DNA of 64,000 nt from Streptomyces sp. 2114.4 (GTDB lineage: Bacteria > Actinomycetota > Actinomycetes > Streptomycetales > Streptomycetaceae), in contig NZ_FYEY01000001.1 of NCBI RefSeq assembly GCF_900187385.1, forward strand, positions 1,116,001 to 1,180,000, written 5' to 3'. The notes beneath the pieces are model-generated. The model did not search any database and was not told the origin of the DNA. It saw nothing but the letters and a program-made list of their open reading frames with translations. Positions 8,281 to 16,258 of this stretch are shown piece by piece (the first letter of the stretch is position 1; the number at the start of each line of letters is the position of its first letter). The position numbers and the translations under genes were made by a program.

Positions 8281-8659
8281 CCGAGATCCCCACATGCGGG
8301 CGCTTTCCGCCGCGCACCAGCGCACCGACGCTGTCCATCAGCCGGAAGCGCAGCCCGTATTTGCCCGCCATTGCCCGGCGCACCCGGCCGAGTTCGCCCT
8401 TCCCCTCCAGGAGCCGGCCGGTGCCCTCGACGGTCTGCGCACCCTCGGCGATCCGGCCCCGGACATCGCACGGGGTGACGGTCACCCGGCCGTCGTTGCG
8501 CAGCCGCTTCACCTTCCAGCTGTCGTCCCGCGTCCACACCAGCAGTTCCTCCCCGTCGGCCACCGCCCACACCGGGGTGGCCACCGGCGTTCCGCTCTTG
8601 CGGTACGTAACGAGGCTGACGTAAGGACTGTGCGCGACCGCTTCGGGAATCATGGCCAC
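8270..8659 (-). CDS. PPOX-class F420-dependent oxidoreductase
   Basis: 129 residues with the split beta-barrel flavin/F420-binding fold: VSLVTYRKSGTPVATPVWAVADGEELLVWTRDDSWKVKRLRNDGRVTVTPCDVRG is the typical first half of Rv2061c/Rv1155-like proteins. Actinobacterial members reduce substrates with F420H2. In-frame ATGs at 8659 and 8653 are both possible. Convergent with, and slightly overlapping, the phosphotriesterase-like gene. Confidence 0.8.
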   Translation of the reverse strand: MAMIPEAVAHSPYVSLVTYRKSGTPVATPVWAVADGEELLVWTRDDSWKVKRLRNDGRVTVTPCDVRGRIAEGAQTVEGTGRLLEGKGELGRVRRAMAGKYGLRFRLMDSVGALVRGGKRPHVGISVTL

Positions 8660-8851
8660 AGCCTAGGACGGCGGCAGGGCGCTGCACCTTGAGGAGCAGG
8701 AGCGCAGGCAGCCCGCCCCCTTCCTCCCGGCACCCGGCCCGCAAGCAGGCGGAAACCGTCCACCTGCCGCGCCCCCGGCCCACCGGCCCACCGCCCCGAA
8801 CCCCGCCCGTCTGCCGTCTGCCGTGCCCCGCCCCGTTACCGCGTTACCGTG
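8660..8851. other. Short intergenic region, no feature seen
   Basis: This stretch separates two minus-strand genes (the PPOX promoter side and the ROK gene 3' end). It is Pro-codon-like low-complexity DNA with a TTACCG-type direct repeat near 8838-8850. No gene or clear terminator was found. Confidence 0.4.
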
Positions 8852-10072
8852 TTACCGCTCGAGGACGACCAACGGATCGTCCAGAACCGGCTGCCAGGCC
8901 AACTCCGCCGCGCCGACCAGGCTGTTGTGGTCGAGGGTGCAGGGCAGGATCGGCACCCCGCCGCTGCGGCCCCACAGGCTGCGGTCGGCGACCACCGCGC
9001 GCAGCCGCTCCGGATCGGCCTCCAGCAGGGCGCGGTGCAGTCCGCCGAGGACGATGAGGTCGGGGTTGAGGATGTTGACGAGGCCGGCCAGGCCGAGCCC
9101 GAGGCGGTCGATGAGGAGATCGGCGGCGGAGCGGACGCCCGGATCGGCGTACTCGTCCCGCAGCAGGTCGGCGGCCTGCTGGAGCAGGGAGACCTCGGGG
9201 CCCGGTTCGCGGCCCGCCGCGCCGAGGAAGGCGAGCGGGTCCGCCTCGACGTCCAGGCAGCCGCGGCTGCCGCAGTGGCAGGGCGCCCCCTCGGGGTTGA
9301 CCGTCAGATGCCCGACCTCCAGCGCCAGTCCCGAACTGCCGCTGTGCAGACGGCCGTCGAGCACCAGCGCCCCGCCGACACCCCGGTGGCCGGACGCCAC
9401 ACAGAGCAGATCGCGGGCGCCCCGGCCGACGCCGTGCCTGTGTTCGGCGAGCGCCATGAGGTTGACGTCGTTGCCGGTGAAGCCGACCGCCGCGGTGACT
9501 CCCGGGATGCCGGCGTCGGCCAGCGCGCGCAGGAAGAGCGCCCGCACGGGGGCGCCGGAAGGCCAGGCGAGGTGAAGCGGCGCAAGGGCCTCACCGTCCG
9601 GTTCGGCGACCGCGGAGGGCACCGCGAGACCGGCGCCGAGGCAGCGCCTCCCGGTCTCGCGCAGCAGGTCCGAGCCGGCCGCGACCACATCGGCGAGGAC
9701 ATGCGCCGGGTCGGCGGGGATGGTGCCGCAGCCGGTCGAGGTCGCCACGATGCGGCCCCCCAGGCCCACCAGCGCGACCCGGAAGCCGTCGGCGTGGATC
9801 TGCGCGGCGAGCACGACCGGTCCGTTCTCGGCGACGAACAGCCGGTGGGAGGGGCGCCCCTGGGAGCCGGCCGAGGCGGTCGGCCGGGAGTCGACGGTGA
9901 TCAGGCCGAGCGCTTCGAGCTCGGCGGCCACCGCCCCCGCGGTCGCGCGGGTCACGCCGAGTTCGGAGGTCAGGACGGCGCGGGTGGGCGCGCGTCCGGT
10001 GTGTACGAGCTCCAGTGCGGGTCCGAGGGCGCCACGGCCCCGCTCCAGCCTGGTTGTCCGAGTCTGGGTCAC
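8852..10072 (-). CDS. ROK family transcriptional regulator
   Basis: About 406 residues. The N-terminal winged helix (RGALGPALELVHTGRAPTRAVLTSELGVTRATAGAVAAELEALGLI) precedes a ROK/ASKHA domain with GVGGALVLDGRLHSGSSGLALEVGHL and the zinc-binding CHCGSRGCLDVEA signature. The first phosphate loop is degenerate (VVLAAQIHADGFRVALV rather than a DxGGT motif), as is usual for ROK regulators that sense sugars without phosphorylating them. GTG 10072 (AGAGGG just upstream) is favoured; GTG 10099 would overlap the divergent MFS start. It probably regulates the adjacent divergent exporter. Confidence 0.85.
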   Translation of the reverse strand: MTQTRTTRLERGRGALGPALELVHTGRAPTRAVLTSELGVTRATAGAVAAELEALGLITVDSRPTASAGSQGRPSHRLFVAENGPVVLAAQIHADGFRVALVGLGGRIVATSTGCGTIPADPAHVLADVVAAGSDLLRETGRRCLGAGLAVPSAVAEPDGEALAPLHLAWPSGAPVRALFLRALADAGIPGVTAAVGFTGNDVNLMALAEHRHGVGRGARDLLCVASGHRGVGGALVLDGRLHSGSSGLALEVGHLTVNPEGAPCHCGSRGCLDVEADPLAFLGAAGREPGPEVSLLQQAADLLRDEYADPGVRSAADLLIDRLGLGLAGLVNILNPDLIVLGGLHRALLEADPERLRAVVADRSLWGRSGGVPILPCTLDHNSLVGAAELAWQPVLDDPLVVLER

Positions 10073-10083
10073 CCCTCTATTCT
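10054..10083 (+). promoter_or_regulatory. Leaderless promoter of the MFS gene, inside the ROK 5' end
   Basis: TTGTCC (10054-10059), an 18-bp spacer and TATTCT (10078-10083) are followed by 6 bp and then the GTG at 10090, so the MFS mRNA should start at its initiation codon. The -35 box lies within the first codons of the divergent ROK gene, so the two transcription units interlock. Confidence 0.5.
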
Positions 10084-10089
10084 GGCTTT

Positions 10090-11325
10090 GTGCCGACACT
10101 AAACAAAATACGGGCGGCCCTGACGAAGGACTGGGGCCGCACTCCTCCCGCCGATCCGCACCTGACCCGCCTCCGCATCGCCATCACGGCCTTCTTCGCC
10201 ATGGACGGCTTCCTCTTCGCCGGCTGGGTGGTCCGGATCCCCGCGATCAAGGCACAGACCGGCGCCGATGCGGGCGCCCTGGGACTCGCGCTGCTCGGCG
10301 TGTCGGCCGGCGCGGTCGCCTTCATGATGATCACTGGCAGGCTGTGCCGGCGGTTCGGCAGCCACGCCGTGACGACCGCCTCAGCGGCCGCCCTCGCGCT
10401 GAGCATCGTGCTGCCGCCGCTCACTCACTCGGCGACCGCGCTGGGACTGGTCCTGCTGGTCTTCGGCGCCGCGTACGGCTCGCTCAACGTCGCGATGAAC
10501 AGCGCCGCGGTCGACCTCATCAGCGCGCTGCGGCGTCCCGTGATGCCCAGCTTCCACGCCGCCTTCAGCCTCGGCGGCATGCTCGGTGCGGGCCTCGGCG
10601 GGCTGATCGCGGGCAGTCTCTCCCCCACCGTTCACCTGCTGCTGCTCGCCGCGATCGGCCTGCTGGTGACGGCCGTTGCGGGGAACTCGCTGCGCGCGCA
10701 CCCGGCCCCGGCCGTCCCCGAGCGGCTGCCGGCGGCGCAGGAGAGCGGGCCGCGGCACGGCCTGACGGGCCGCGGCCGCCGCCTGGTGCTGGTCTTCGGG
10801 CTGATCGCGCTGTGCACCGCGTACGGCGAGGGGGCCATGGCCGACTGGGGTGCGCTGCACCTCTCCCAGGACCTGGGTGCCGGACCGGGTACGTCCGCCG
10901 CCGGATATGCCGTGTTCGCGCTGGCGATGACCCTGGGGCGGCTGTCCGGGACCGCGCTCGTGCAGCGCTTCGGCGCGGCGCGGGCGCTGATCGCGGGCGG
11001 GACGACGGCGACCGCCGGCATGCTGCTGGGCGCGCTCGCCCCCTCGGCCGGGGCGGCCTGCGCCGGCTTCGCCGTGGCGGGCCTGGGGCTCGCCAACATC
11101 TTCCCGATCGCCATTGCCCGGGCCGGCGAGAGCGGCGGCCCGGACGGGGTCGCCGTGGCCTCCACCGTCGGCTACGGCGGCATGCTGCTCGGACCGCCCG
11201 CCATCGGCTTCCTCGCCGAGGCGGCCGGCCTGCCGACCGCCCTGACGACGGTGGCGCTGCTGGCCGCGGTCGCCGCGGTCATCGCGTACGCCACCCGCGG
11301 GGCGCACCGCGCCGGGCGGGCGTGA
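10090..11325 (+). CDS. MFS transporter
   Basis: 411 residues with about 12 hydrophobic segments split by a central loop near residues 205-240. RLRIAITAFFAMDGFLFAGWVVRIPAIKAQTGADAGALGLALLG opens the first helix pair, and MMITGRLCRRFG fits the conserved loop 2-3 motif. The pattern resembles YfkF/FsrA-like and sugar-efflux MFS carriers often paired with ROK or other regulators. The substrate is unknown. GTG 10090 lacks a ribosome-binding site but fits the leaderless promoter. Confidence 0.85.
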   Translation: MPTLNKIRAALTKDWGRTPPADPHLTRLRIAITAFFAMDGFLFAGWVVRIPAIKAQTGADAGALGLALLGVSAGAVAFMMITGRLCRRFGSHAVTTASAAALALSIVLPPLTHSATALGLVLLVFGAAYGSLNVAMNSAAVDLISALRRPVMPSFHAAFSLGGMLGAGLGGLIAGSLSPTVHLLLLAAIGLLVTAVAGNSLRAHPAPAVPERLPAAQESGPRHGLTGRGRRLVLVFGLIALCTAYGEGAMADWGALHLSQDLGAGPGTSAAGYAVFALAMTLGRLSGTALVQRFGAARALIAGGTTATAGMLLGALAPSAGAACAGFAVAGLGLANIFPIAIARAGESGGPDGVAVASTVGYGGMLLGPPAIGFLAEAAGLPTALTTVALLAAVAAVIAYATRGAHRAGRA

Positions 11326-11439
11326 ACCGGCCGGCGCGCCCTCACCAGCAGGCACGCCGCCCGCCCGCTCCCCTGCGTGCGGGCAGCCGCCCGGACCCGC
11401 GCGGGTCCGTTGTCAGTGGCGGCTGGCACACTTCTGACC

Positions 11440-12207
11440 ATGGAGATCACTGAGTTCGTCGAATCGCTGCGACTGGACGGAAGCCTGCTCGCCGACGCCG
11501 CCGAGGAGGCGGGGCCGGATGCCCGTATTCCGGCCTGTCCCGAGTGGCAGATGCGGGATCTGGTCACCCACATCGGCCGGGTCCACCGCTGGGCGACGGA
11601 GTTCGTGACGCAAGGCGTGCAGCAGCCCAGCCGTCCTCCCGAGGCTCCGGACCTGTCCGACGACGAGCTGGTGGCCTGGCTGCGCGAAGGCCATCACCAC
11701 CTCGTCCTGGCGCTGCACTCCGCCCCGCAGGACCTGGCGGCCTGGACCTTCCTCCCCGCGCCCTCCCCACTGGCGTTCTGGGCCCGCCGGCAGGCGCACG
11801 AGACCTCCGTGCACCGCGTGGACGCACAGCAGGCGCTCGGCGCCTCCCTCACCCCCCTCCCGTCCGCCTTCGCGGCCGACGGGATCGATGAACTCCTGAC
11901 GGGCTTTCACGGCCGTGACCGCAGCCGGCTGCGGACGGACGTCCCCCGGACGCTGCGGCTGCGCGCGACGAACGCACCCGGCGCCGACTGGACCGTCCGG
12001 CTCTCCGACGCCCCGCCGCACACGGTGCGTACCGCCACGGAGGACGGCGGCGACGGACCGGACACCGACAAGCCGGCGGACTGCACGATCGAGGGCCCGG
12101 CCGAGGAGCTGTACCTCGCGCTGTGGAACCGTCTGCCGTGGGACGCGATGACGATCACCGGCGATGAGACGCTGCCCCAGCTGTGGCGGGAGCGCGCCGG
12201 GCTCTGA
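11440..12207 (+). CDS. Maleylpyruvate isomerase family, mycothiol-dependent enzyme
   Basis: 255 residues. The N-terminal DinB-like bundle has the actinobacterial mycothiol-dependent signature IPACPEWQMRDLVTHIGRVHRWA (about residues 31-53), and RRQAHETSVHRVDAQQALG provides the other metal-ligand histidines. A C-terminal MDMPI domain follows, ending GPAEELYLALWNRLPWDAMTITGDE. Members use mycothiol as thiol cofactor in isomerisation or conjugation; the substrate is not known. Monocistronic, in the same direction as the MFS gene. Confidence 0.85.
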   Translation: MEITEFVESLRLDGSLLADAAEEAGPDARIPACPEWQMRDLVTHIGRVHRWATEFVTQGVQQPSRPPEAPDLSDDELVAWLREGHHHLVLALHSAPQDLAAWTFLPAPSPLAFWARRQAHETSVHRVDAQQALGASLTPLPSAFAADGIDELLTGFHGRDRSRLRTDVPRTLRLRATNAPGADWTVRLSDAPPHTVRTATEDGGDGPDTDKPADCTIEGPAEELYLALWNRLPWDAMTITGDETLPQLWRERAGL

Positions 12208-12479
12208 GAGCTGTCCTCACCCGGTCACGCACCCGGTAACCCGCCTGCTGCCGACGGCGGCACGGTCAGTCCTCCGGCGGAGCCGTCGGTGACCAGTGCG
12301 CCCGAGGAGCACAGGATGCGGGCGGGTCACCGCGGCTGCTCACGCAGGCGCCCCATAACCGCCCGATGGGACACGGGTTTTACGGGCTCTTGATCCAAGG
12401 CAGCTCCGACCGGCAGACAGCCAGGACGCGTTCCTCCGGACACGGACCGGATTTCGGTACTCCCTGGGAGACTGTCGGT

Positions 12480-12791
12480 ATGTCACCCAGCCGTACGCAG
12501 GCCGAGCGCGACGCGGTCACCGTCGAGATCATGTTTGCCCTGGTCAGCGGCGCCTTCATGGGTGCCGCAGGTTTCGGGGTGCTGGGCAGCGCGGCTCTGT
12601 GGGGCCCGGTGCCGGCCTCGTGGCGCGGACCGTGGCTCACGGTGAGCGCCGCCCTCGGCGGGGTGCTGTTCTGCGTCCAGGTGGTGCGCGTGCTCCGGCG
12701 TCCGCCCCACCGGCCGGGGACCGGTCCGTCCCCGCAGGACGTCGTCTGGATTCAGCCCAGCCAGCCGGGCCGCACCAACCCCGACTCATAG
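12480..12791 (+). CDS. Small two-helix membrane protein, DUF6332-like
   Basis: 103 residues. TQAERDAVTVEIMFALVSGAFMGAAGFGVLGSAALW and WLTVSAALGGVLFCVQVVRVL are two membrane helices with a short loop, and the TQAERDAVTVEI opening matches my recollection of DUF6332 proteins. ATG 12480 has GGGAG 9 nt upstream; an upstream frame-compatible ATG (12366) would add a polar, unlikely extension. The last ~13 codons (GRTNPDS end) lie on the complement of a response-regulator relic, so the C terminus may be newly acquired. Confidence 0.65.
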   Translation: MSPSRTQAERDAVTVEIMFALVSGAFMGAAGFGVLGSAALWGPVPASWRGPWLTVSAALGGVLFCVQVVRVLRRPPHRPGTGPSPQDVVWIQPSQPGRTNPDS

Positions 12792-12838
12792 GCCGGCACG
12801 ACCAGTTGAGCCCGGTCCCGGGCGCCGAGCTTGAGGCC
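12752..12838 (-). pseudogene. 3' relic of a NarL/LuxR-type response regulator
   Basis: Read on the minus strand, 28 in-frame codons to the TGA at 12752 encode KLGARDRAQLVVPAYESGLV and flanking residues. This closely resembles the last helix and tail of NarL-type regulators (consensus like LGLRDRVQAVVFAYESGLV). No receiver domain or helix-turn-helix start is found upstream in any frame, so the gene is deleted to its 3' end. It overlaps the end of the DUF6332-like gene on the opposite strand. Confidence 0.6.
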
Positions 12839-12925
12839 GCGCCGCGCCCACGGCGGCCATGCGTTCTCCATGACCGTCACGCCAGACCGCGGCGGTGGCC
12901 GACGGCGTCAGCCCGGTGCGGTGAT

Positions 12926-12953
12926 CCGCCGTACTCCCGGGGGAGTACGGCGG
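12926..12953. promoter_or_regulatory. Perfect 28-nt palindrome (13-bp arms)
   Basis: Arms CCGCCGTACTCCC and GGGAGTACGGCGG flank a GG centre. It sits about 90 bp upstream (minus-strand sense) of the response-regulator relic. It could be the operator of the lost regulator, retained after deletion, or a transcription terminator for the flanking genes. There is no T-run on either side. Confidence 0.55.
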
Positions 12954-12980
12954 GGATACGGGCCGGGGGAGGACGGACGG

Positions 12981-13042
12981 CGTCGCCCGGCCCGCGGAGA
13001 CGTCACCCGGCCTGCGGGAGGCGTCACCCGGCCTACGGGAGG
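12981..13042. repeat. Three ~21-bp direct repeats
   Basis: CGTCACCCGGCCTGCGGGAGG (21 bp) at 13001-13021 is followed directly by a copy differing at one base (13022-13042) and preceded by a more diverged 20-bp copy (12981-13000). They lie downstream of the geranylgeranyl-reductase gene, in the gene-free stretch 12,792-13,127, which otherwise holds the relic's 5' side and the palindrome. Confidence 0.6.
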
Positions 13043-13127
13043 CGAAGGGGGCCGATATCCTCCGCGCCCCTCCCGCCCTCGCCCGCGTACGGCCGGGGCC
13101 GCGCCTCACCCCTGCCGCACGCCCGGC

Positions 13128-14333
13128 TCACCCCCGGTTCATCGCCTCCAGCGCCCGGCGCGCCATCGAATGGGTGCGCACGATCTCGGCCAGCGTGGTC
13201 GTCCCGCGGGTGATCTTCGCAAAGGCCTGCCAGGCCGGGCGGAAGCCGGTGACCGCGGCGTGCATCAGACCGGGGCGGCGCGTGAAGACCTTGAGCATCT
13301 GGCGCCCCACCCCCATCTCCACCCCGAGGCCCGCCTTGATGGCGAAGGCGTAATTGAGCGCCTGGCGACGGGCGTCCACCGCGTCATGCGCCTCGGAGAC
13401 GCGCACCGCCCACTCCCCCGCGAGCCGCCCCGACCGCAGCGCGAAGGAGATGCCCTCCCGCGTCCAGGGCTCCAGCAGCCCGGCCGCGTCACCGCACACC
13501 AGCACCCGGCCGCGGGACAGCGGGGAGTCCTCGGCGCGGCAGCGCGTCAGGTGCCCGGACGAAATGCTCGGCTCGAAACCGGCGAGGCCCAGCCGGCCGA
13601 TGAAGTCCTCCAGATAGCGCTTGGTCGCGGCCCCCTCGCCCCGCGCGGAGATGACACCGACGGTCAGCGTGTCGCCCTTGGGGAAGACCCAGCCGTAGCT
13701 GCCCGGGATCGGACCCCAGTCGATGAGCACCCGGCCCGCCCAGTCCTCGGCGACCGGCGCCGGTACCGGAATCTCCGCCTCCAGGCCGAGGTCGACCTGG
13801 TCGACCTTGACCCCGACATGGGCTCCTATCCGTCCGGCACTGCCGTCCGCACCCACCACGGCGCGGGCCAGCACCACCTCGCCGTCGCCCAGCACCACCG
13901 CAACGGTCCGCCGGTCCGGCACCTCGGCGCCGTGCTGCTCCACCCGCGAGACCGTGACGCCCGTACGGACCGTCGCGCCCGCGTCCTTGGCCGACTCGAC
14001 CAGCCGCGCATCGAAGTCGGGGCGGTTGATCAGCCCGAAGAGCATGTTCCTGGAACGGCGGGTGCGGGTCAGCCGGCCGTTCAGCGAGAACGTCACCGCG
14101 TGCACCCGGTCGCGCAGCGGCAGCTCGAAGCCGGGCGGCAACGCGTCCCGCGAGGGCCCGATGATGCCGCCGCCACACGTTTTGTAGCGCGGGAGCTCCG
14201 CCTTCTCCAGGAGCAGCACCCGGCGTCCTGTACAGGCCGCGGCATGCGCGGCCGAGGCGCCCGCGGGCCCCGCACCCACCACCACGACGTCCCACACCTG
14301 CTGGTTGTCCTCGGCTGCGTGCTCGCTGCTCAC
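13128..14333 (-). CDS. Geranylgeranyl reductase family FAD-dependent oxidoreductase
   Basis: 401 residues. VWDVVVVGAGPAGASAAHAAACTGRRVLLLEKAELPRYKTCGGG (about residues 13-56) is the Rossmann GxGxxG FAD site plus the PRYKxCGGG motif typical of the family. VVGADGSAGRIGAHVG and LVCGDAAGLLEPWTREGISFALRSGRLA are the second and third FAD motifs. Family members reduce isoprenoid double bonds (lipid side chains, menaquinone); the substrate is not determined here. GTG 14333 is chosen since it sits directly before the fold; GGGAG lies ~11 nt upstream. It is divergent from the peptidase gene. It is not beside nuo or menaquinone genes. Confidence 0.87.
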   Translation of the reverse strand: MSSEHAAEDNQQVWDVVVVGAGPAGASAAHAAACTGRRVLLLEKAELPRYKTCGGGIIGPSRDALPPGFELPLRDRVHAVTFSLNGRLTRTRRSRNMLFGLINRPDFDARLVESAKDAGATVRTGVTVSRVEQHGAEVPDRRTVAVVLGDGEVVLARAVVGADGSAGRIGAHVGVKVDQVDLGLEAEIPVPAPVAEDWAGRVLIDWGPIPGSYGWVFPKGDTLTVGVISARGEGAATKRYLEDFIGRLGLAGFEPSISSGHLTRCRAEDSPLSRGRVLVCGDAAGLLEPWTREGISFALRSGRLAGEWAVRVSEAHDAVDARRQALNYAFAIKAGLGVEMGVGRQMLKVFTRRPGLMHAAVTGFRPAWQAFAKITRGTTTLAEIVRTHSMARRALEAMNRG

Positions 14334-14510
14334 CTGTGCTTCTGCTCCCGTTCGATGCCTGGCTGCGCGTACCGCCCGCATCCTACGGGCCGCTGTTGAG
14401 CCAGAGGCCTGTGGGAAGATCGGGGGGACTGATGCCCGTACGTCCGGCCCGTCCGGCTCACGAGGCCGGACGGCCCGTACGCACAACGCCGCGCCCACAA
14501 GGAGCGTTCC

Positions 14511-15863
14511 ATGTCTGACAGCCCGCTCGCACGTACCGTCGCCGCACTGCAGCCCCGCGCCAGGACCGAGCTGGCCGAGCTGGTGGCCTTCAAGTCGGTG
14601 GCGGATCCGGCCCAGTTCCCCAAGAGCGAGTGCGAGGCGGCCGCCGACTGGGTGGCCGGGGCACTGCGGGCGGACGGCTTCCAGGACGTGGCGCTGCTGG
14701 ACACCCCGGACGGCACCCGGTCCGTGTACGGCTTCCTGCCCGGCCCGGCCGGCGCCCCGACGGTGCTGCTGTATGCGCACTACGACGTGCAGCCGCCGCT
14801 GGACGAGTCCGCCTGGGTCTCCCCGCCGTTCGAGCTGACCGAGCGTGACGGCCGCTGGTACGGGCGCGGCGCGGCCGACTGCAAGGGCGGCCTGATCATG
14901 CATCTGACGGCGCTGCGTGCCCTGAAGGAGCACGGCGGGGTACCGGTCAACGTCAAGGTGATCGTGGAGGGTTCGGAGGAACAGGGCACCGGCGGCCTGG
15001 AACGCTACGCCGAGGCACACCCCGAGCTGCTGGCCGCCGACGCCATTGTCATCGGCGACACCGGCAACTTCCGGGTCGGGCTGCCGACGGTGACCGCGAC
15101 GCTGCGCGGGATGACGCTCGTACGGGTCCAGGTCGACACCCTGCAGGGCAACCTCCACTCCGGCCAGTTCGGCGGCGCGGCCCCCGACGCACTGGCCGCG
15201 CTGATCCGGATCCTGGACTCGCTGCGCGCCGAGGACGGTTCCACCACCGTCAACGGACTGGCCGCGGACGCCTCCTGGGAGGGCCTGCAGTACGCCGAGG
15301 AGGACTTCCGCAAGGACGCCAAGGTGCTCGACGGCGTCGGGCTGGTGGGCAGCGGTTCGGTCGCGGACCGGATCTGGGCCCGTCCGGCCGTCACGGTACT
15401 CGGCATCGACTGCCCGCCGGTGGTCGGCGCCACCCCGTCCGTCCAGGCCGGCGCGCGGGCGCTGGTCAGCCTGCGGGTGCCGCCGGGCACGGACGCGGCC
15501 GAGGCGACGAAGCTGCTGACCGCGCATCTGGAGAGCGCCGCCCCCTGGGGCGCGCGGGTCGCGGTCGAGCAGGTCGGCCAGGGCCAGCCGTTCCGCGCCG
15601 ACACCAGCAGCCCGGCGTACACCTCGATGGCCGCGGCACTGCGCGAGGCGTACGACGGCGAGGAGATGCAGACCTCCGGCATGGGCGGCTCGATCCCGCT
15701 ATGCAACACGTTGGCCGCGCTCTATCCCGACGCCGAGATCCTGCTGATCGGCCTGAGCGAGCCGGAGGCCCAGATCCACGCGGTCAACGAAAGCGTCTCG
15801 CCGCAGGAGCTGGAGCGGCTTTCGCTGGCGGAGGCGTTGTTCCTCCGTCGGTACGCGAAGTGA
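14511..15863 (+). CDS. M20 family dipeptidase/metallopeptidase
   Basis: 450 residues. LLYAHYDVQP (H and D metal ligands) and GRGAADCKGG supply the first metal site, VIVEGSEEQGTGG the catalytic Glu and ligand, VIGDTGNF another ligand, and LSEPEAQIHAVNESV the final histidine. The dimerisation (lid) domain lies in between (GNLHSGQFGGAAPDALAALIRIL). This arrangement fits cytosolic M20/CNDP-type dipeptidases that need two zinc or manganese ions. ATG 14511 follows AAGGAGCG. It converges on the kinase-NUDIX gene, with the large inverted-repeat element between them. Confidence 0.9.
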   Translation: MSDSPLARTVAALQPRARTELAELVAFKSVADPAQFPKSECEAAADWVAGALRADGFQDVALLDTPDGTRSVYGFLPGPAGAPTVLLYAHYDVQPPLDESAWVSPPFELTERDGRWYGRGAADCKGGLIMHLTALRALKEHGGVPVNVKVIVEGSEEQGTGGLERYAEAHPELLAADAIVIGDTGNFRVGLPTVTATLRGMTLVRVQVDTLQGNLHSGQFGGAAPDALAALIRILDSLRAEDGSTTVNGLAADASWEGLQYAEEDFRKDAKVLDGVGLVGSGSVADRIWARPAVTVLGIDCPPVVGATPSVQAGARALVSLRVPPGTDAAEATKLLTAHLESAAPWGARVAVEQVGQGQPFRADTSSPAYTSMAAALREAYDGEEMQTSGMGGSIPLCNTLAALYPDAEILLIGLSEPEAQIHAVNESVSPQELERLSLAEALFLRRYAK

Positions 15864-15985
15864 TTCCCTGCGTTTTCGGCTGACGTTTCGCTGCGCTTTG
15901 CCTTGGGCCGTTTTTGGCTTTCCCGCCGTGGTGGTTTCTCGCCGTTGCGCCTGGCGGGGTCCGCTGCGCGGGCTGTGGGTGCGGT

Positions 15986-16056
15986 GACGGGCCTCCGGGG
16001 CAGGGGTGTGGGACTGCTTCGCTTTACGTCCCACACCCCTGCCCCTCCGGCCCGTC
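15986..16056. repeat. Nested 71-nt hairpin, copy 1
   Basis: Structure: 8-bp outer stem GACGGGCC/GGCCCGTC, a symmetric 3/3 internal loop (TCC/TCC), an 18-bp perfect inner stem whose 5' strand is GGGGCAGGGGTGTGGGAC, and a 13-nt loop TGCTTCGCTTTAC (16015-16027). All 26 stem pairs are canonical. It lies in the left arm of the composite element. Confidence 0.85.
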
Positions 16057-16187
16057 CCCTCCCGTGGGGGAGTTAAGTGAACGTGAGTGGGGGCCACGGT
16101 GGTAGCCGATTTCCCCGTGCCGACAAGGTGCACCGGACCACTCAGGTACACCCCCACCGGCCTTCTTCCCACCCCTCCACGGGAGGG

Positions 16188-16258
16188 GACGGGCCGGAGC
16201 GGGTGGGTGTCCGGACGTAAAGCGAAGCAGTCCGGACACCCACCCGCGCAGGCCCGTC
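16188..16258. repeat. Nested 71-nt hairpin, copy 2 (inverted orientation)
   Basis: Same architecture as copy 1 on the opposite strand: the same 8-bp outer stem, a 3/3 internal loop (GGA/GCA), an 18-bp perfect inner stem with 5' strand GCGGGTGGGTGTCCGGAC, and a 13-nt loop (16217-16229) that is the exact reverse complement of loop 1. The inner stem differs from copy 1 at many positions yet remains fully paired. Confidence 0.85.

Noticed and set aside
14333..14333. Membership of the geranylgeranyl-reductase-type gene in the nuo/menaquinone cluster
   Set aside because: Such genes often sit beside nuo genes in Streptomyces, but none is present here, so no pathway is assigned.
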